Below are positions 15,298-24,801 of a stretch of DNA of 34,889 bases, in pieces. This DNA is from Simplicispira hankyongi. Its GTDB lineage: Bacteria > Pseudomonadota > Gammaproteobacteria > Burkholderiales > Burkholderiaceae_C. The position numbers and the translations under genes were made by a program. The stretch is from contig NZ_QXJC01000002.1 of the NCBI RefSeq assembly GCF_003570885.1, positions 1-34,889 on the forward strand, read 5' to 3'. Below the pieces are notes generated by a model. It did not search any database. It was not told the origin of the DNA and saw only the letters and a program-made list of their open reading frames with translations. Numbering within the stretch: position 1 is the stretch's first letter; each line of letters opens with the position of its first letter.

Positions 15298-16767
15298 CTA
15301 ATTCCTGCGATGTCCCGTCAGTGCATAGGAGGTTGGAATAGCTGGTAAAGGACCCCAGTCGCCACCCAATGAGCGAATCAACCCCACGGTTGCGTCGTAC
15401 TGGCTGGCTCGCACCTGTAGCGCCTGGCGACGATTGCTAAGTTCGCTGCGCCGCGCGTCGAGCAAATCGAGCTGGCTCACATAGCCGTTGCGGTAGCGCG
15501 TGTCCGACATGGCGGTGGCGCTTTGTGCGGAGCGAACCGCGCGGGCTTGCGCTTCTGCTTGATCGTGCAGCAGGCGCAGGCTGGAGAGTTGGTCTTCGAC
15601 TTCGCGAAATGCCACCAACACCTGACCGCGGTAGCTGGCGCCCGCAGCGTCAAGCTGGGCGCGGGCGCCTTGTACAGCGGCGTCGCGCCGGCCACCGTCA
15701 AAGATGGGTAGCGACAGCAGCGCACTGACACCCCATGCGCGAGAGGACCATTTCAGCAAGTCACCGATGTCCGTGGACGCATAGCCGCCGTTGGCGGTGA
15801 GCGCAATGTCGGGGAACCACGCGGTACGTACGACGCCCAAGCGGGCCTGGGCCGCCATCAAACTGCTTTGCGCTGCCGACACATCCGGGCGGCGGGTCAG
15901 CACGGTGGCGGGCACGCCGGCCGGGATGGTGGGTAGCGCGGTGGTCCAGGTGGTCACTGGCACGCTGAAGCTCGATGCGGCATCGCCCACCAACGCTGCC
16001 AGGGCATGCTCGAGCGCAGCGCGGCGGCGGTCCAGCGCAAAGGCGTCGGCTTCGGTGGATGCGACTTCGGTGCGTACGCGCTCCACATCTAACTCCGCAA
16101 TGTCGCCCGCCTGGAAGCGGCGCTCAGTCAGGCGCAAGGTGTCCTGGTAGGCATCGACAGTGCCGCGCACCAGGGCGATTTCCGCGTCTAGCGCGCGCAG
16201 TGCCAAGTAGGTTTGCGCGGTATCTGTTTGCACGGCGAGACGGGTGCTTTGCAGCAAGGCATCGCGCGCCTGCGCATCCAGGGCTGCGGCGGTGCTGGCA
16301 CCTGCCAGCCGGCCAAACAGGTCCAGTTCATACGACACGCTGGCGCCCGCCGTGTGCAGCGCGGCGGGGCTTGTGCCGCCAACCGTGTTGGCGCCTGCCT
16401 GCCGGCTGCTGGATGCATTCAGCCCCACTTGCGGCAGTCGGTCCGCATCGGCTTGGCGCAGCAATGCGTGGGCTTGCGCCAATCGGGCCGCTGCTTCCTG
16501 AATGCTGGTGTTGTGCTCGCCGGCGCGTTCCACGAGCGCGGTGAGGCTGGGGTCTCCAAACACCAGCCACCAGGCGCCGCGGGCTTGGGCTTCGGCAGGG
16601 GCGGCTGCTACCCAGCGCGGTGCGCCAGGCGCTTGCTCCTTGAATTGACTCGGCGGCGTGAGCGGTTCGGGCGCCTGGGTAGGCGCGCTGGCGCAGCCGG
16701 CAATGGCCAGCGCTGCAACCAGAGGAAGCAACGCGCTGCGCAATGGAAATATGAAACGGTGTGTCAT
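15298..16767 (-). CDS. RND efflux outer membrane factor lipoprotein (OprM/OprN/OprC type)
   Basis: This 489-residue lipoprotein starts at the ATG at 16767: a basic N-terminus, a hydrophobic stretch and the lipobox AIAGC with the acylated Cys at 25. A longer frame to 16899 would bury the signal peptide. Two repeated outer-membrane-factor helical domains follow (WWLVFGDPSLTALVERA, LPQVGLNAS, then VLTRRPDVSAAQSSL and AWFPDIALTANGGY). It forms the trimeric channel that lets the pump discharge outside the cell. It begins 37 bases after the RND gene and ends the operon. Confidence 0.92.
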   Translation of the reverse strand: MTHRFIFPLRSALLPLVAALAIAGCASAPTQAPEPLTPPSQFKEQAPGAPRWVAAAPAEAQARGAWWLVFGDPSLTALVERAGEHNTSIQEAAARLAQAHALLRQADADRLPQVGLNASSSRQAGANTVGGTSPAALHTAGASVSYELDLFGRLAGASTAAALDAQARDALLQSTRLAVQTDTAQTYLALRALDAEIALVRGTVDAYQDTLRLTERRFQAGDIAELDVERVRTEVASTEADAFALDRRRAALEHALAALVGDAASSFSVPVTTWTTALPTIPAGVPATVLTRRPDVSAAQSSLMAAQARLGVVRTAWFPDIALTANGGYASTDIGDLLKWSSRAWGVSALLSLPIFDGGRRDAAVQGARAQLDAAGASYRGQVLVAFREVEDQLSSLRLLHDQAEAQARAVRSAQSATAMSDTRYRNGYVSQLDLLDARRSELSNRRQALQVRASQYDATVGLIRSLGGDWGPLPAIPTSYALTGHRRN

Positions 16768-16804
16768 GGTCGATAGTCCGTACGTGTGGATGTCTGTGGG
16801 ACAG

Positions 16805-19800
16805 TTATTCGTGCGCTTTGCGCGCGGCTGCTGGCGCAAGGTGGGCGCCGCCGCCAGCACCGCGCGGGGTAGAGACGATTTCTTCCGCCAGTGCAACATC
16901 GCCGTGGTGTTGCAGGGGCCGGTTGCCCGCCAGGCGGCGCATCAGCACATAGAAAACAGGCGTGAGGAACAGACCGAATGCGGTCACGCCGATCATTCCT
17001 GAGAACACGGCCACGCCCATGGCGCGGCGCATTTCCGAGCCTGCGCCAGTGGCGAGCACCAGCGGCAGGACGCCCATCACAAAAGCCAGTGAGGTCATCA
17101 AAATCGGGCGCAGCCGCAAGCGGCTGGCCTCAATGGCGGCGGCGACGGGCGTGCGGCCAGCAAACTCCAGCTCGCGGGCAAACTCCACAATCAAGATCGC
17201 GTTTTTGGCGGACAGTCCCACCAGCACGATGAGTCCGATCTGCGTGAACACGTTGTTGTCGCCATGCGAAAGCCACACGCCGGTCATGGCGGCGAGCAAG
17301 CCCATGGGAACGATCAGGATGATGGCGACCGGAAGCGTCAGGCTTTCGTACTGCGCGGCCAGTACCAAAAACACCAGCAAGATGGCCAAGGGGAACACCA
17401 GCGAGGCAGAGTTGCCCGCCAAAATTTCCTGGTACGTCAGCTCGGTCCATTCAAAGCTGATGCCTTTGGGCAAGGTCTCGGCGGCGATGCGCTCAATGGC
17501 AGCGCGCGCTTGCCCGCTGGAGTAGCCCGGCGCTGCGCCGCCGTTGATGTCGGCCGCGAGGTAGCCGTTGTAGCGCATGGCGCGTTCGGGCCCAAAGCTG
17601 GAGTCCACCTTCATCAAGGCCGACAGCGGCACCATCTCGCCCGTGGTGGAGCGCACTTTCAACAAGCCAATGTCTTCAGCGCGTGCGCGGTATGGCGCAT
17701 CGGCTTGCACACGCACGCTGTAGGTGCGGCCAAACTGGTTGAAGTCGTTGGCGTACAGGCTGCCCAGATAGATCTGCATGGTGTCGAAAATATCGGTCAC
17801 CGACACGCCCAGCTGGCGCGCCTTGGTGCGGTCAATGTCGGCATACAGCTGCGGCACGTTGACTTGCCAGCTTGTGAACATGCCTGCCAACTCGGGCGTT
17901 TGGTAGGCCTTGCCCATGAAGGCTTTGACAGCGGCGTCCATCTGCTCGTAGCCCAGCGAAGCGCGGTCTTCCAGTTGCAGCTTGAAGCCGCCCGTGGTGC
18001 CCAGGCCGGATACTGGCGGCGGAGGAAACATCACGATGAAGGCGTCTTGAATGCCGGCAAACTGCTGGTTGAGCTGGCCTGCAATCGCACCGCCACTTTG
18101 GTCGGCGCGTTCACGCGCGGAAAACGGCTTGAGCGTTGCGAACACGATGCCCGAGTTGGAGCTATTGGTGAACCCGTTGATAGAGAGGCCTGGGAAAGCA
18201 ATGGCGTCTTCCACATTAGGGTTCTTCTTCATGATGTCGCCCATGCGGTGAATGACGTCTTCAGTGCGGTCCAACGTGGCGCCATCAGGCAGCTGCGCGA
18301 AGCCGATCAGGTACTGCTTGTCCTGGCCCGGCACAAAACCGCCAGGAATCACCTTGAACAAGCCAAAGGTTGCGCCCACCAGCACCAGGTAAATCACCAG
18401 CATCAGGGTTTTGCGCGAGATCACGCCTTTCACCCCGCCGCTATAGGCCTCGGAGCCCCGGTGGAACACCTTGTTGAAGCCGCGAAACAGCCAGCCAAAG
18501 GTACGATCCATGCCACGCGTTAACACGTCCTTGGGCGCATCGTGGCCGCGCAGCAGCAGGGCGGCCAGCGCAGGTGACAGCGTGAGCGAGTTGATCGCCG
18601 AGATCACGGTAGAGATGGCGATGGTCACCGCAAACTGGCGGTAAAACTGGCCGGTCAACCCACTGATAAATGCCAGCGGCACAAACACCGCCACCAGCAC
18701 CAAGGCGATGGCGATGATGGGGCCCGATACTTCGCGCATGGCGCGGTACGTGGCATCACGCGGCGAGAGACCGGCTTCGATGTTGCGCTCTACGTTTTCG
18801 ACCACCACGATGGCGTCGTCCACCACAATGCCGATGGCCAAGACCAGCCCAAACAGGCTGAGCGCATTGATCGAGAAACCAAGGCCGTGCAGCACGGCAA
18901 ACGTGCCAATCACCGACACCGGCACCGCCAGCAGCGGGATGATGGATGCGCGCCAGGTTTGCAAGAACAAAATCACCACCAGTACCACCAACAAGATGGC
19001 TTCGAGCAGCGTATGCACGACCGATTCAATGGATGCGCGCACAAACTGCGTGGGGTCGTACGCAATGCGGAACTCCACACCTTCAGGCATATTTTTTTGC
19101 AGCGCGGCCATGGTGCTGCGCACTTCAGACGAAACATCGAGCGCGTTGGAGCCCGGTGCCTGGAACACGCCCATGCCCACAGCGGGGTCGTTGTTCAGCA
19201 GTGAGCGCAGTGAATAGTCGGCCGAACCCAGCTCCAGGCGCCCAATGTCGCGCAGGCGGGTAATAGCGCCATCGGGTGCGCTTTTGACGATGATGTCGCC
19301 AAACTCTTCCACCGTTTTCAGGCGGCCTTGCGCATTAATGGACAACTGCATGTCGACGCCTGGCAAGCCGGGCGAGGCGCCCACTACGCCTGCGGCGGCC
19401 TGTACGTTTTGCCCGCGGATGGCGGCCACCACATCGCTGGCCGAGAGACCACGCTGCGCGACCTTTTGCGGATCGAGCCACACCCGCATGGAGTAGTCGC
19501 CGCCACCAAAAATCTGCACTTGGCCAACGCCCTGAATGCGCGCCAAACTGTCTTTAACGTTCAGCAGGGCGTAGTTACGCAAATACGTCATGTCGTAGCG
19601 GTTGTTGGGCGACACCAGGTGGACAACCATGGTCAGGTCGGGCGAACTCTTGATGGTGGTGATGCCCAAGCGGCGCACTTCTTCTGGCAAACGCGGCTCG
19701 GCCTGCGATACGCGGTTTTGCACCAGCTGCTGGGCCTTGTCAGGGTCGGTGCCGAGCTTGAAGGTGACAGTTAGTGTCATCACACCATCGGTAGTGGCTT

Positions 19801-20047
19801 GGCTGCCCATGTACAGCATGCCTTCCACGCCGTTGATGGCTTCTTCCAGAGGCGTGGCCACGGTGGCGGCAATCACTTTGGGGTTGGCGCCGGGATACTG
19901 GGCGCGTACCACCACTTGCGGCGGCACCACATCGGGGTACTCGGAGATAGGCAGGGCGCGGATGGAGACAAGCCCTGCGATCAAAATCAAGAACGACAGA
20001 ACGCCTGCAAAAATCGGGCGATCAATAAAAAATTTAGAGATATTCAT
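16805..20047 (-). CDS. RND multidrug efflux transporter, HAE1 family (MexF/BpeF/CeoB type)
   Basis: This 1080-residue inner-membrane pump has the usual 12 helices and two large periplasmic loops. The N-terminus MNISKFFIDRPIFAGVLSFL, the segment LPISEYPDVVPPQVVVRAQY, the proton-relay aspartate pair in GIVVDDAIVVVEN, and LGLVLAIG-type helix 4 are all present. The sequence resembles MexF/BpeF more than AcrB or MexB (for example SSPDLTMVVHLVSPNNRYDM). Substrates of that group include chloramphenicol, trimethoprim and fluoroquinolones (family knowledge). It lies between the adaptor gene, 131 bases upstream, and the outer membrane factor. Confidence 0.95.
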   Translation of the reverse strand: MNISKFFIDRPIFAGVLSFLILIAGLVSIRALPISEYPDVVPPQVVVRAQYPGANPKVIAATVATPLEEAINGVEGMLYMGSQATTDGVMTLTVTFKLGTDPDKAQQLVQNRVSQAEPRLPEEVRRLGITTIKSSPDLTMVVHLVSPNNRYDMTYLRNYALLNVKDSLARIQGVGQVQIFGGGDYSMRVWLDPQKVAQRGLSASDVVAAIRGQNVQAAAGVVGASPGLPGVDMQLSINAQGRLKTVEEFGDIIVKSAPDGAITRLRDIGRLELGSADYSLRSLLNNDPAVGMGVFQAPGSNALDVSSEVRSTMAALQKNMPEGVEFRIAYDPTQFVRASIESVVHTLLEAILLVVLVVILFLQTWRASIIPLLAVPVSVIGTFAVLHGLGFSINALSLFGLVLAIGIVVDDAIVVVENVERNIEAGLSPRDATYRAMREVSGPIIAIALVLVAVFVPLAFISGLTGQFYRQFAVTIAISTVISAINSLTLSPALAALLLRGHDAPKDVLTRGMDRTFGWLFRGFNKVFHRGSEAYSGGVKGVISRKTLMLVIYLVLVGATFGLFKVIPGGFVPGQDKQYLIGFAQLPDGATLDRTEDVIHRMGDIMKKNPNVEDAIAFPGLSINGFTNSSNSGIVFATLKPFSARERADQSGGAIAGQLNQQFAGIQDAFIVMFPPPPVSGLGTTGGFKLQLEDRASLGYEQMDAAVKAFMGKAYQTPELAGMFTSWQVNVPQLYADIDRTKARQLGVSVTDIFDTMQIYLGSLYANDFNQFGRTYSVRVQADAPYRARAEDIGLLKVRSTTGEMVPLSALMKVDSSFGPERAMRYNGYLAADINGGAAPGYSSGQARAAIERIAAETLPKGISFEWTELTYQEILAGNSASLVFPLAILLVFLVLAAQYESLTLPVAIILIVPMGLLAAMTGVWLSHGDNNVFTQIGLIVLVGLSAKNAILIVEFARELEFAGRTPVAAAIEASRLRLRPILMTSLAFVMGVLPLVLATGAGSEMRRAMGVAVFSGMIGVTAFGLFLTPVFYVLMRRLAGNRPLQHHGDVALAEEIVSTPRGAGGGAHLAPAAARKAHE

Positions 20048-20178
20048 GGTGTGCTCCTGCGGCTGCGCGGGCGCAGCCCTCCCCCAGGACGGCGGGTGTC
20101 AAGCCGTCCGGCGGTGTGGAAATCAATAGCGATTTGTGGGATCGCGCGTCTACGGTGCGCAGGCGCGCGCCAGCAGTT

Positions 20179-21420
20179 CTACGACTGTTTGGCCTCGCCC
20201 TTGGGGCTTGTGGCTGAGCCCAAGGCCTGCGCATTCATCGGTGTGTCCTGCGGCGCTACCAGTGCGCCGGGACGGATGTGTTGCAAGCCATTCACTACCA
20301 CCCGTTCGCCAAGCTTCAAGCCGCTGGTGACAATCCGCAGGCCGTTCACGTTGGCTCCGAGCATGACTTCGCGGTATTGGGCTTTGTTGTCGTCACCTAC
20401 GACCATGACAAACTTCTTGCTCTGGTCCGTGCCTACGGCGCGCTCGTTCACCAGCAGCGCAGTGCTGGCGTGGGCCTGGCCCATGCGGATGCGGGCAAAC
20501 TGGCCGGGCATGAGCGCGCCATCGGCATTGTCGAACGAGGCGCGCACGCGCACCGTGCCGCTTTTGGCGTCGACTTGGTTGTCGATGAGTTGCAGCGTCC
20601 CCTTGTAGGGCGTGCCATCCGATGCGACGGTCCCCATCTGCACCGGGATCTTGCTGATCAGCATGCGGGCGCTTGCGCCGCCTGCGATGTCTTTCAATGC
20701 TTTGGTGACAACCCGCTCGTCCGCATCGAAACTGGCGTACATCGGACTGACGGATACCAGGGTGGTCAGCACCGGTGCCCCTGGCCCAGCAGCCACTAAA
20801 TTGCCCACGGTGATTTCCAGTCGACCGATGCGGCCCTCCACCGGTGCGCGCACTTGCGTGTAACTCAGGTTGAGTCGGGCGGTTTGCAGTTGCGCTTCCT
20901 CGGCGCGCAAGTTGGCGTCGGCTTCGCTTTTCGCATTCAAGCTTTCGTCCAGTTCGCGCTGAGCAATGGCCTTCGATTCCCACAGACGCTGGGCGCGTTC
21001 ATAGGCGCTATGAGCCTGAGTTTTGCGGGCTTGCGCGGCTGCTACCTGCGCTGCTGTGCGATCCACTTCGGCAGCGTAGGGCGCGGGGTCGATGGTGAGT
21101 AGCAACGCGCCCTTTTGAACCAGCGCGCCTTCACGAAAATGGACGGACTGCACCGCACCTGCTACCCGCGAGCGAATATCAACGCGCTGCACGGCTTCGA
21201 GATGCCCCGAAAACTCATCCCATGCGTTGAATTCACTCTGCGTCACTACGGCGACTGACACGGGTACGGCCTGGAGCGCGCTAACAATTTTCGGCGCATC
21301 TGCTTGGGAAGTTGATTGAACACCAAAGAACGCCGCAGTCACAGCGATCACGGCGGTGATGGTGGCCAACGCAATGGCGCTGGCGCGGCGGGGTTGGGTG
21401 GGGGTGGATTTGTCGGTCAT
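20179..21420 (-). CDS. RND efflux periplasmic adaptor (MexE/BpeE/CeoA type)
   Basis: This 413-residue membrane fusion protein has an N-terminal hydrophobic anchor at about residues 15-35. A lipoyl half-motif (VDIRSRVAGAVQSVHFREG) comes next, then a coiled-coil hairpin at about 110-190 rich in Ala/Glu/Gln, the second lipoyl half (LSYTQVRAPVEGRIGRLE), and beta-barrel and membrane-proximal domains (GTLQLIDNQVDAKSGTVRVR). It connects the RND pump to the outer membrane channel in the periplasm. It follows the lipase-like gene by 165 bases on the same strand. The C-terminal tail is polar and variable. Confidence 0.93.
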   Translation of the reverse strand: MTDKSTPTQPRRASAIALATITAVIAVTAAFFGVQSTSQADAPKIVSALQAVPVSVAVVTQSEFNAWDEFSGHLEAVQRVDIRSRVAGAVQSVHFREGALVQKGALLLTIDPAPYAAEVDRTAAQVAAAQARKTQAHSAYERAQRLWESKAIAQRELDESLNAKSEADANLRAEEAQLQTARLNLSYTQVRAPVEGRIGRLEITVGNLVAAGPGAPVLTTLVSVSPMYASFDADERVVTKALKDIAGGASARMLISKIPVQMGTVASDGTPYKGTLQLIDNQVDAKSGTVRVRASFDNADGALMPGQFARIRMGQAHASTALLVNERAVGTDQSKKFVMVVGDDNKAQYREVMLGANVNGLRIVTSGLKLGERVVVNGLQHIRPGALVAPQDTPMNAQALGSATSPKGEAKQS

Positions 21421-21585
21421 GGTATTTCCTCAAGAGATTCGAAACTGCCTTTTTTGAGACGAATGCACCCCGTCCGATGCGCAGCCGGAATGCATGGCAA
21501 AAGGGGGGGGCGGCCGCTATGGGTTAACAGCTCGCGGCTGAAAGTACGCAGACATACGGCTGCGTCGCAAATTGGCACTGACCCG

Positions 21586-22470
21586 TTAGGTGGGCGGAGG
21601 TGCTAGCGGCGGATTCGTTTCGCCAAAGAAATTGCTAAATTGCTGGCGAACGATTGCTGCGCCGGGACACTCGCTTGGGGACGCCGGCGACTGCATCAGG
21701 GTGTCGGGCCAACCTTGGGGCGCCCCGACCACGGTGATGGTCACCTGAATCCCGGCATCGGTCAGTTTGCGCGCATACGCCAGCGCTTCATCGCGCATAG
21801 GGTCATCTTGGCAGGTGAGTACAAGTGTGCGCGGCAGTTGCGCCAAGCGCAGGGTAGACGCCGGCACGGCATAGGGGTGCATCGTGTCTTGCGGGCAGCG
21901 CAGATAGCCTTGCCAGCCATCGGCCCATTTGCAGCCAGTAGCGTCACCCGTAGCGTCACGCAAAGAGGCCGTGCCCACGCAGGGATCGAGCATGGGTGAT
22001 ATCAAAATTTGCCCGGCCAGTGGTGGATGGCCGCGGTCGCGTGCCACCAGGGCAACTGCGGCGGCAATGTTGCCGCCGGCCTCTTCGCCCGCCAAGTACA
22101 AGCGTGCATCGCGGCCCGCGAGCTTGGCGCGGTGCTTGTACATCCAATCCAAGACATCTGCGCCAGTATCCACCGCATGCGGGAACGGACTGGCGGGCGC
22201 CAGCGGATAGGCCAGTGACACCACGATGGCGCCGCATTGCGCCAGCATGCGCGACACCATGGCGCCGTCGTCGAGGTCGCCATCGACAAAAGCCCCACCA
22301 TGAAAGTGCAGCACAAGGGGTGAAGCTACTCCGGCCTTTTTTTGCCCATAAGTCCGCACCTGCACGGCTCCACGCTGTGGCAGTGTGATGGTGGCGTCCG
22401 CTTCCACGACCGGCGTGGTGGCGGACGCCGTGCCGTGCAGGGAGGATGGGGAAAGCGGGTTGTGAGACAT
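21586..22470 (-). CDS. LlpE-like alpha/beta-hydrolase-fold protein with lost catalytic residues
   Basis: This 294-residue protein has the fold of hormone-sensitive-lipase-type hydrolases: the oxyanion motif HFHGGAF (55-61), a post-strand YPLAPASPFPHAV, and the acid-loop segment DDPMRDEALAYARKL (222-236). However, the nucleophile elbow reads GEEAGG (128-133) instead of GDSAGG, so the serine is a glutamate, and the usual His-Gly-Phe near the end reads PQGW (251-254), so the histidine is a glutamine. It is therefore probably not a hydrolase. Its place ahead of adaptor, pump and channel genes matches llpE of the Burkholderia ceo/bpe efflux operons. It may bind rather than cut a ligand (inference). 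Confidence 0.85.
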   Translation of the reverse strand: MSHNPLSPSSLHGTASATTPVVEADATITLPQRGAVQVRTYGQKKAGVASPLVLHFHGGAFVDGDLDDGAMVSRMLAQCGAIVVSLAYPLAPASPFPHAVDTGADVLDWMYKHRAKLAGRDARLYLAGEEAGGNIAAAVALVARDRGHPPLAGQILISPMLDPCVGTASLRDATGDATGCKWADGWQGYLRCPQDTMHPYAVPASTLRLAQLPRTLVLTCQDDPMRDEALAYARKLTDAGIQVTITVVGAPQGWPDTLMQSPASPSECPGAAIVRQQFSNFFGETNPPLAPPPT

Positions 22471-22818
22471 AGGGTGTTAATTGGGCACCATCGGGCGCAA
22501 TAGTTGCAGATCCAAGTGGACTGTAACTCGGTTGGCTGCTCTGAAAAACACCAGTTATTTCAGTTGAGAGTTCCTCTTACGGAAACAATCGAGGATTTTT
22601 GAGGAGGTTGGGTTGAGCTTTGGGACACAGAAGATGGCTCACGTCAACGCGCATCGCAGAACCCATTCGCTGAGTAATGCGCAACACAGCCGAAATGGAT
22701 TTCACTACGATCCTCCAAAATTCATGCCTGATTCTGCAAATCAATTTTTACGCGGTAACTCTACGGGGACAATCAGGCACACCGCCGGCCAGCGTGCGGC
22801 AAAGCAAAAGCAGCCTCT
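22471..22818. other. Divergent intergenic region between efflux operon and AraC gene
   Basis: About 350 bases, visibly more AT-rich than the neighbouring genes, hold no convincing gene; the one plus-strand open frame starting at 22613 has no recognisable family. The region must carry the promoters for the minus-strand LlpE-like/RND operon and the plus-strand AraC gene. I see no clean dyad that would define an operator. Confidence 0.5.
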
Positions 22819-23739
22819 ATGTCGATCCAGAATTTCACAGCCCTTAGCCCCATTTATCAAGAGATTGCCGCTATCGTGTCACGCTACGCCGCTGCTGCCG
22901 AAGACCCGGGTGCGACACCGCTGATCGACGGATTGCATTTGGGTTGCGCGTCGCATCCGTCCAAGCACCATACGGCGATTTGGCCCTGCATGGCAATGGT
23001 GGTTCAGGGTTCCAAAAGTGTGACGTTGGGGGACGAGGTGTACGAGTACACACCGGGGTCTTATTTGGTGGTTTCGCTCGATTTGCCGGTGACCTCAAAG
23101 GTGGTGCGCGCAAGTACCGACATTCCTTATCTCGGCGTAGGCATGGCTATCAAAGGCGAGCGGTTGGCCGAGTTGTTTAGTCGAGTGCACATCCCTCGGT
23201 CGGCAATGGTGGCGTCGGACCGCGACAGAGGTGTCGCAGTGCACCCAGTTGAGCCACCGCTTCTAGACGCCATGCTGCGCATGGTGAGGCTGCTGGATCA
23301 CCCTGATGACATCCCCGCGATGGCGCCGCTCATAGAGCAAGAAATTTTGTACCGACTGCTCAAAGGCCCTTACGGACCTAGGCTCGTGCGTATTGCTGAA
23401 GCGGACACCCCGAGCAACAAAATCGCTAAAGCCGTTACATGGCTACGTGACCATTTCGACCAACCTCTACGGATCGACGCACTAGCAGTATATGCCGGCA
23501 TGAGCGTATCGTCTCTGCATCACCATTTCAGCGCAGTGACGGCAATGACACCGCTGCAATACCAAAAGCGGTTGCGCTTAAACGAGGCACGTCGCCTCTT
23601 GCTGGTCGAGCATCTTGATGTGGGCGCAGCTGGCTATCGCGTGGGCTACCAAAGCCCCTCGCAGTTCAGTCGCGAATATGCCCGGCACTATGGCCTGCCG
23701 CCAGCGCGCGACGTAAATCAGATACGTGAACCTGCTTGA
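22819..23739 (+). CDS. AraC-family regulator (AraC_N type), divergent from efflux operon
   Basis: This 306-residue protein has an N-terminal cupin-like domain of the AraC_N type at about residues 30-180 (IWPCMAMVVQGSKSVTLGDE, YTPGSYLVVSLDLPV) and a C-terminal double helix-turn-helix at about 205-300 (LRIDALAVYAGMSVSSLHHH, MTPLQYQKRLRLNEAR, GYRVGYQSPSQFSREYARHY). Members sense small molecules and activate neighbouring genes. It is divergent from the LlpE-like/RND operon and 93 bases ahead of a LysR gene, so either or both could control the pump. Direct evidence for the effector is absent. Confidence 0.9.
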   Translation: MSIQNFTALSPIYQEIAAIVSRYAAAAEDPGATPLIDGLHLGCASHPSKHHTAIWPCMAMVVQGSKSVTLGDEVYEYTPGSYLVVSLDLPVTSKVVRASTDIPYLGVGMAIKGERLAELFSRVHIPRSAMVASDRDRGVAVHPVEPPLLDAMLRMVRLLDHPDDIPAMAPLIEQEILYRLLKGPYGPRLVRIAEADTPSNKIAKAVTWLRDHFDQPLRIDALAVYAGMSVSSLHHHFSAVTAMTPLQYQKRLRLNEARRLLLVEHLDVGAAGYRVGYQSPSQFSREYARHYGLPPARDVNQIREPA

Positions 23740-23832
23740 GGTGACGTTGCGCGTTCCATTCATGGCGCGCCCCAATTTTTGCAATAAGGCATTGCAGCGG
23801 CCTATATCGACTCAATTGAGCAAGGACAGAGG

Positions 23833-24801
23833 ATGGACCAAATTCAGTCTATGCGCGCGTTTATTCGGGTGGTGGAGGCAGGCACCTTCACCAAGGCTGC
23901 TGATTCCCTCAGCCTTCCCAAAGGCACAGTCACCAAGCAAATCCAGTCTCTTGAATCGCGTCTGCGCCTTAAGCTGCTAAACCGCACTACACGGCGCGTC
24001 ACCGTCACTACAGACGGAGCTGCGTACTATGAGCGGGCGGCACGTCTGATTAACGATTTGGACGACATGGAGTCGAGTATGACCAACTCCCAGGCTGCAC
24101 CGCAGGGCCGATTGCGAGTGGATGTGGGCTCCTCGGTGGCGCGACTTGTCATCATTCCTGCTCTTCACACTTTTTACGAACGCTTTCCTGATATCCAATT
24201 GCATCTGGGCGTAAGCGATCGTCCCGCCGACCTTATGACCGAGAACATCGACTGCGTCATTCGCGCGGGTGAATTGAGTGACCAATCGTTGGTGGCCCGA
24301 CGCATTGGCAATGTAGGCTTTGCGACGGTAGCGACCCCTCAATATTTGGAGCGCTTCGGCATACCCAGACATCCTTCTGAGATTGAAGCGATGCACTATA
24401 TGGTGGGCTATTTCTCGCCACGTACGAACCGCATCATCACGCAGGATTTTTTAAAGGGAAGCGAACACATCGACTTCATCGGGCGCAACCGCATTTGTGT
24501 GAATGAAAGCAACGCACACATAGCAGCCACGCTTGCGGGACTGGGGGTTGCCCAGGCTGTCAGGTTCCTGGCAGATCCCCATCTGCGAAATAACGAGTTG
24601 ATCGAACTTCTGCCTGAATGGGAGCGGCCCCCATTGCCCATCTATGTTGTGTACCCGCCCAACCGGCACTTGAGCGCTAAAGTGCGAGCGTTTGTGGACT
24701 GGGCTGCCGAACTATTTTCAGGTCTTCCACATTTGCAAGTAGAACGCCCGATGTCTGACGTGGCGCGAGCAGATTCTCGTGCCTCAGGTGTTCTTACATG
24801 A
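23833..24801 (+). CDS. LysR-family regulator (CrgA-like), next to efflux operon
   Basis: This 322-residue protein has a LysR DNA-binding domain at about residues 1-60 (MDQIQSMRAFIRVVEAGTFT, GTVTKQIQSLESRLRLKLLN, RTTRRVTVT) and an effector domain whose motifs (GRLRVDVGSSVARLVIIP, DCVIRAGELSDQSLVARRIG) place it with CrgA-type regulators. AAGGACAGAGG precedes the ATG at 23833. In Burkholderia, related pumps are controlled by LysR proteins encoded beside llpE (CeoR/BpeT). Here the LysR gene lies beyond an intervening AraC gene, so the same role is likely but not certain. Confidence 0.9.
   Translation: MDQIQSMRAFIRVVEAGTFTKAADSLSLPKGTVTKQIQSLESRLRLKLLNRTTRRVTVTTDGAAYYERAARLINDLDDMESSMTNSQAAPQGRLRVDVGSSVARLVIIPALHTFYERFPDIQLHLGVSDRPADLMTENIDCVIRAGELSDQSLVARRIGNVGFATVATPQYLERFGIPRHPSEIEAMHYMVGYFSPRTNRIITQDFLKGSEHIDFIGRNRICVNESNAHIAATLAGLGVAQAVRFLADPHLRNNELIELLPEWERPPLPIYVVYPPNRHLSAKVRAFVDWAAELFSGLPHLQVERPMSDVARADSRASGVLT

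Noticed and set aside
17264-18523. 419-residue plus-strand open frame inside the RND gene
   Set aside because: Antisense shadow of the RND pump, His/Gln/Arg-rich, no motif.
22613-22924. 103-residue plus-strand frame upstream of the AraC gene
   Set aside because: It has no family signature, overlaps the AraC start in another frame and lies in the divergent promoter region.
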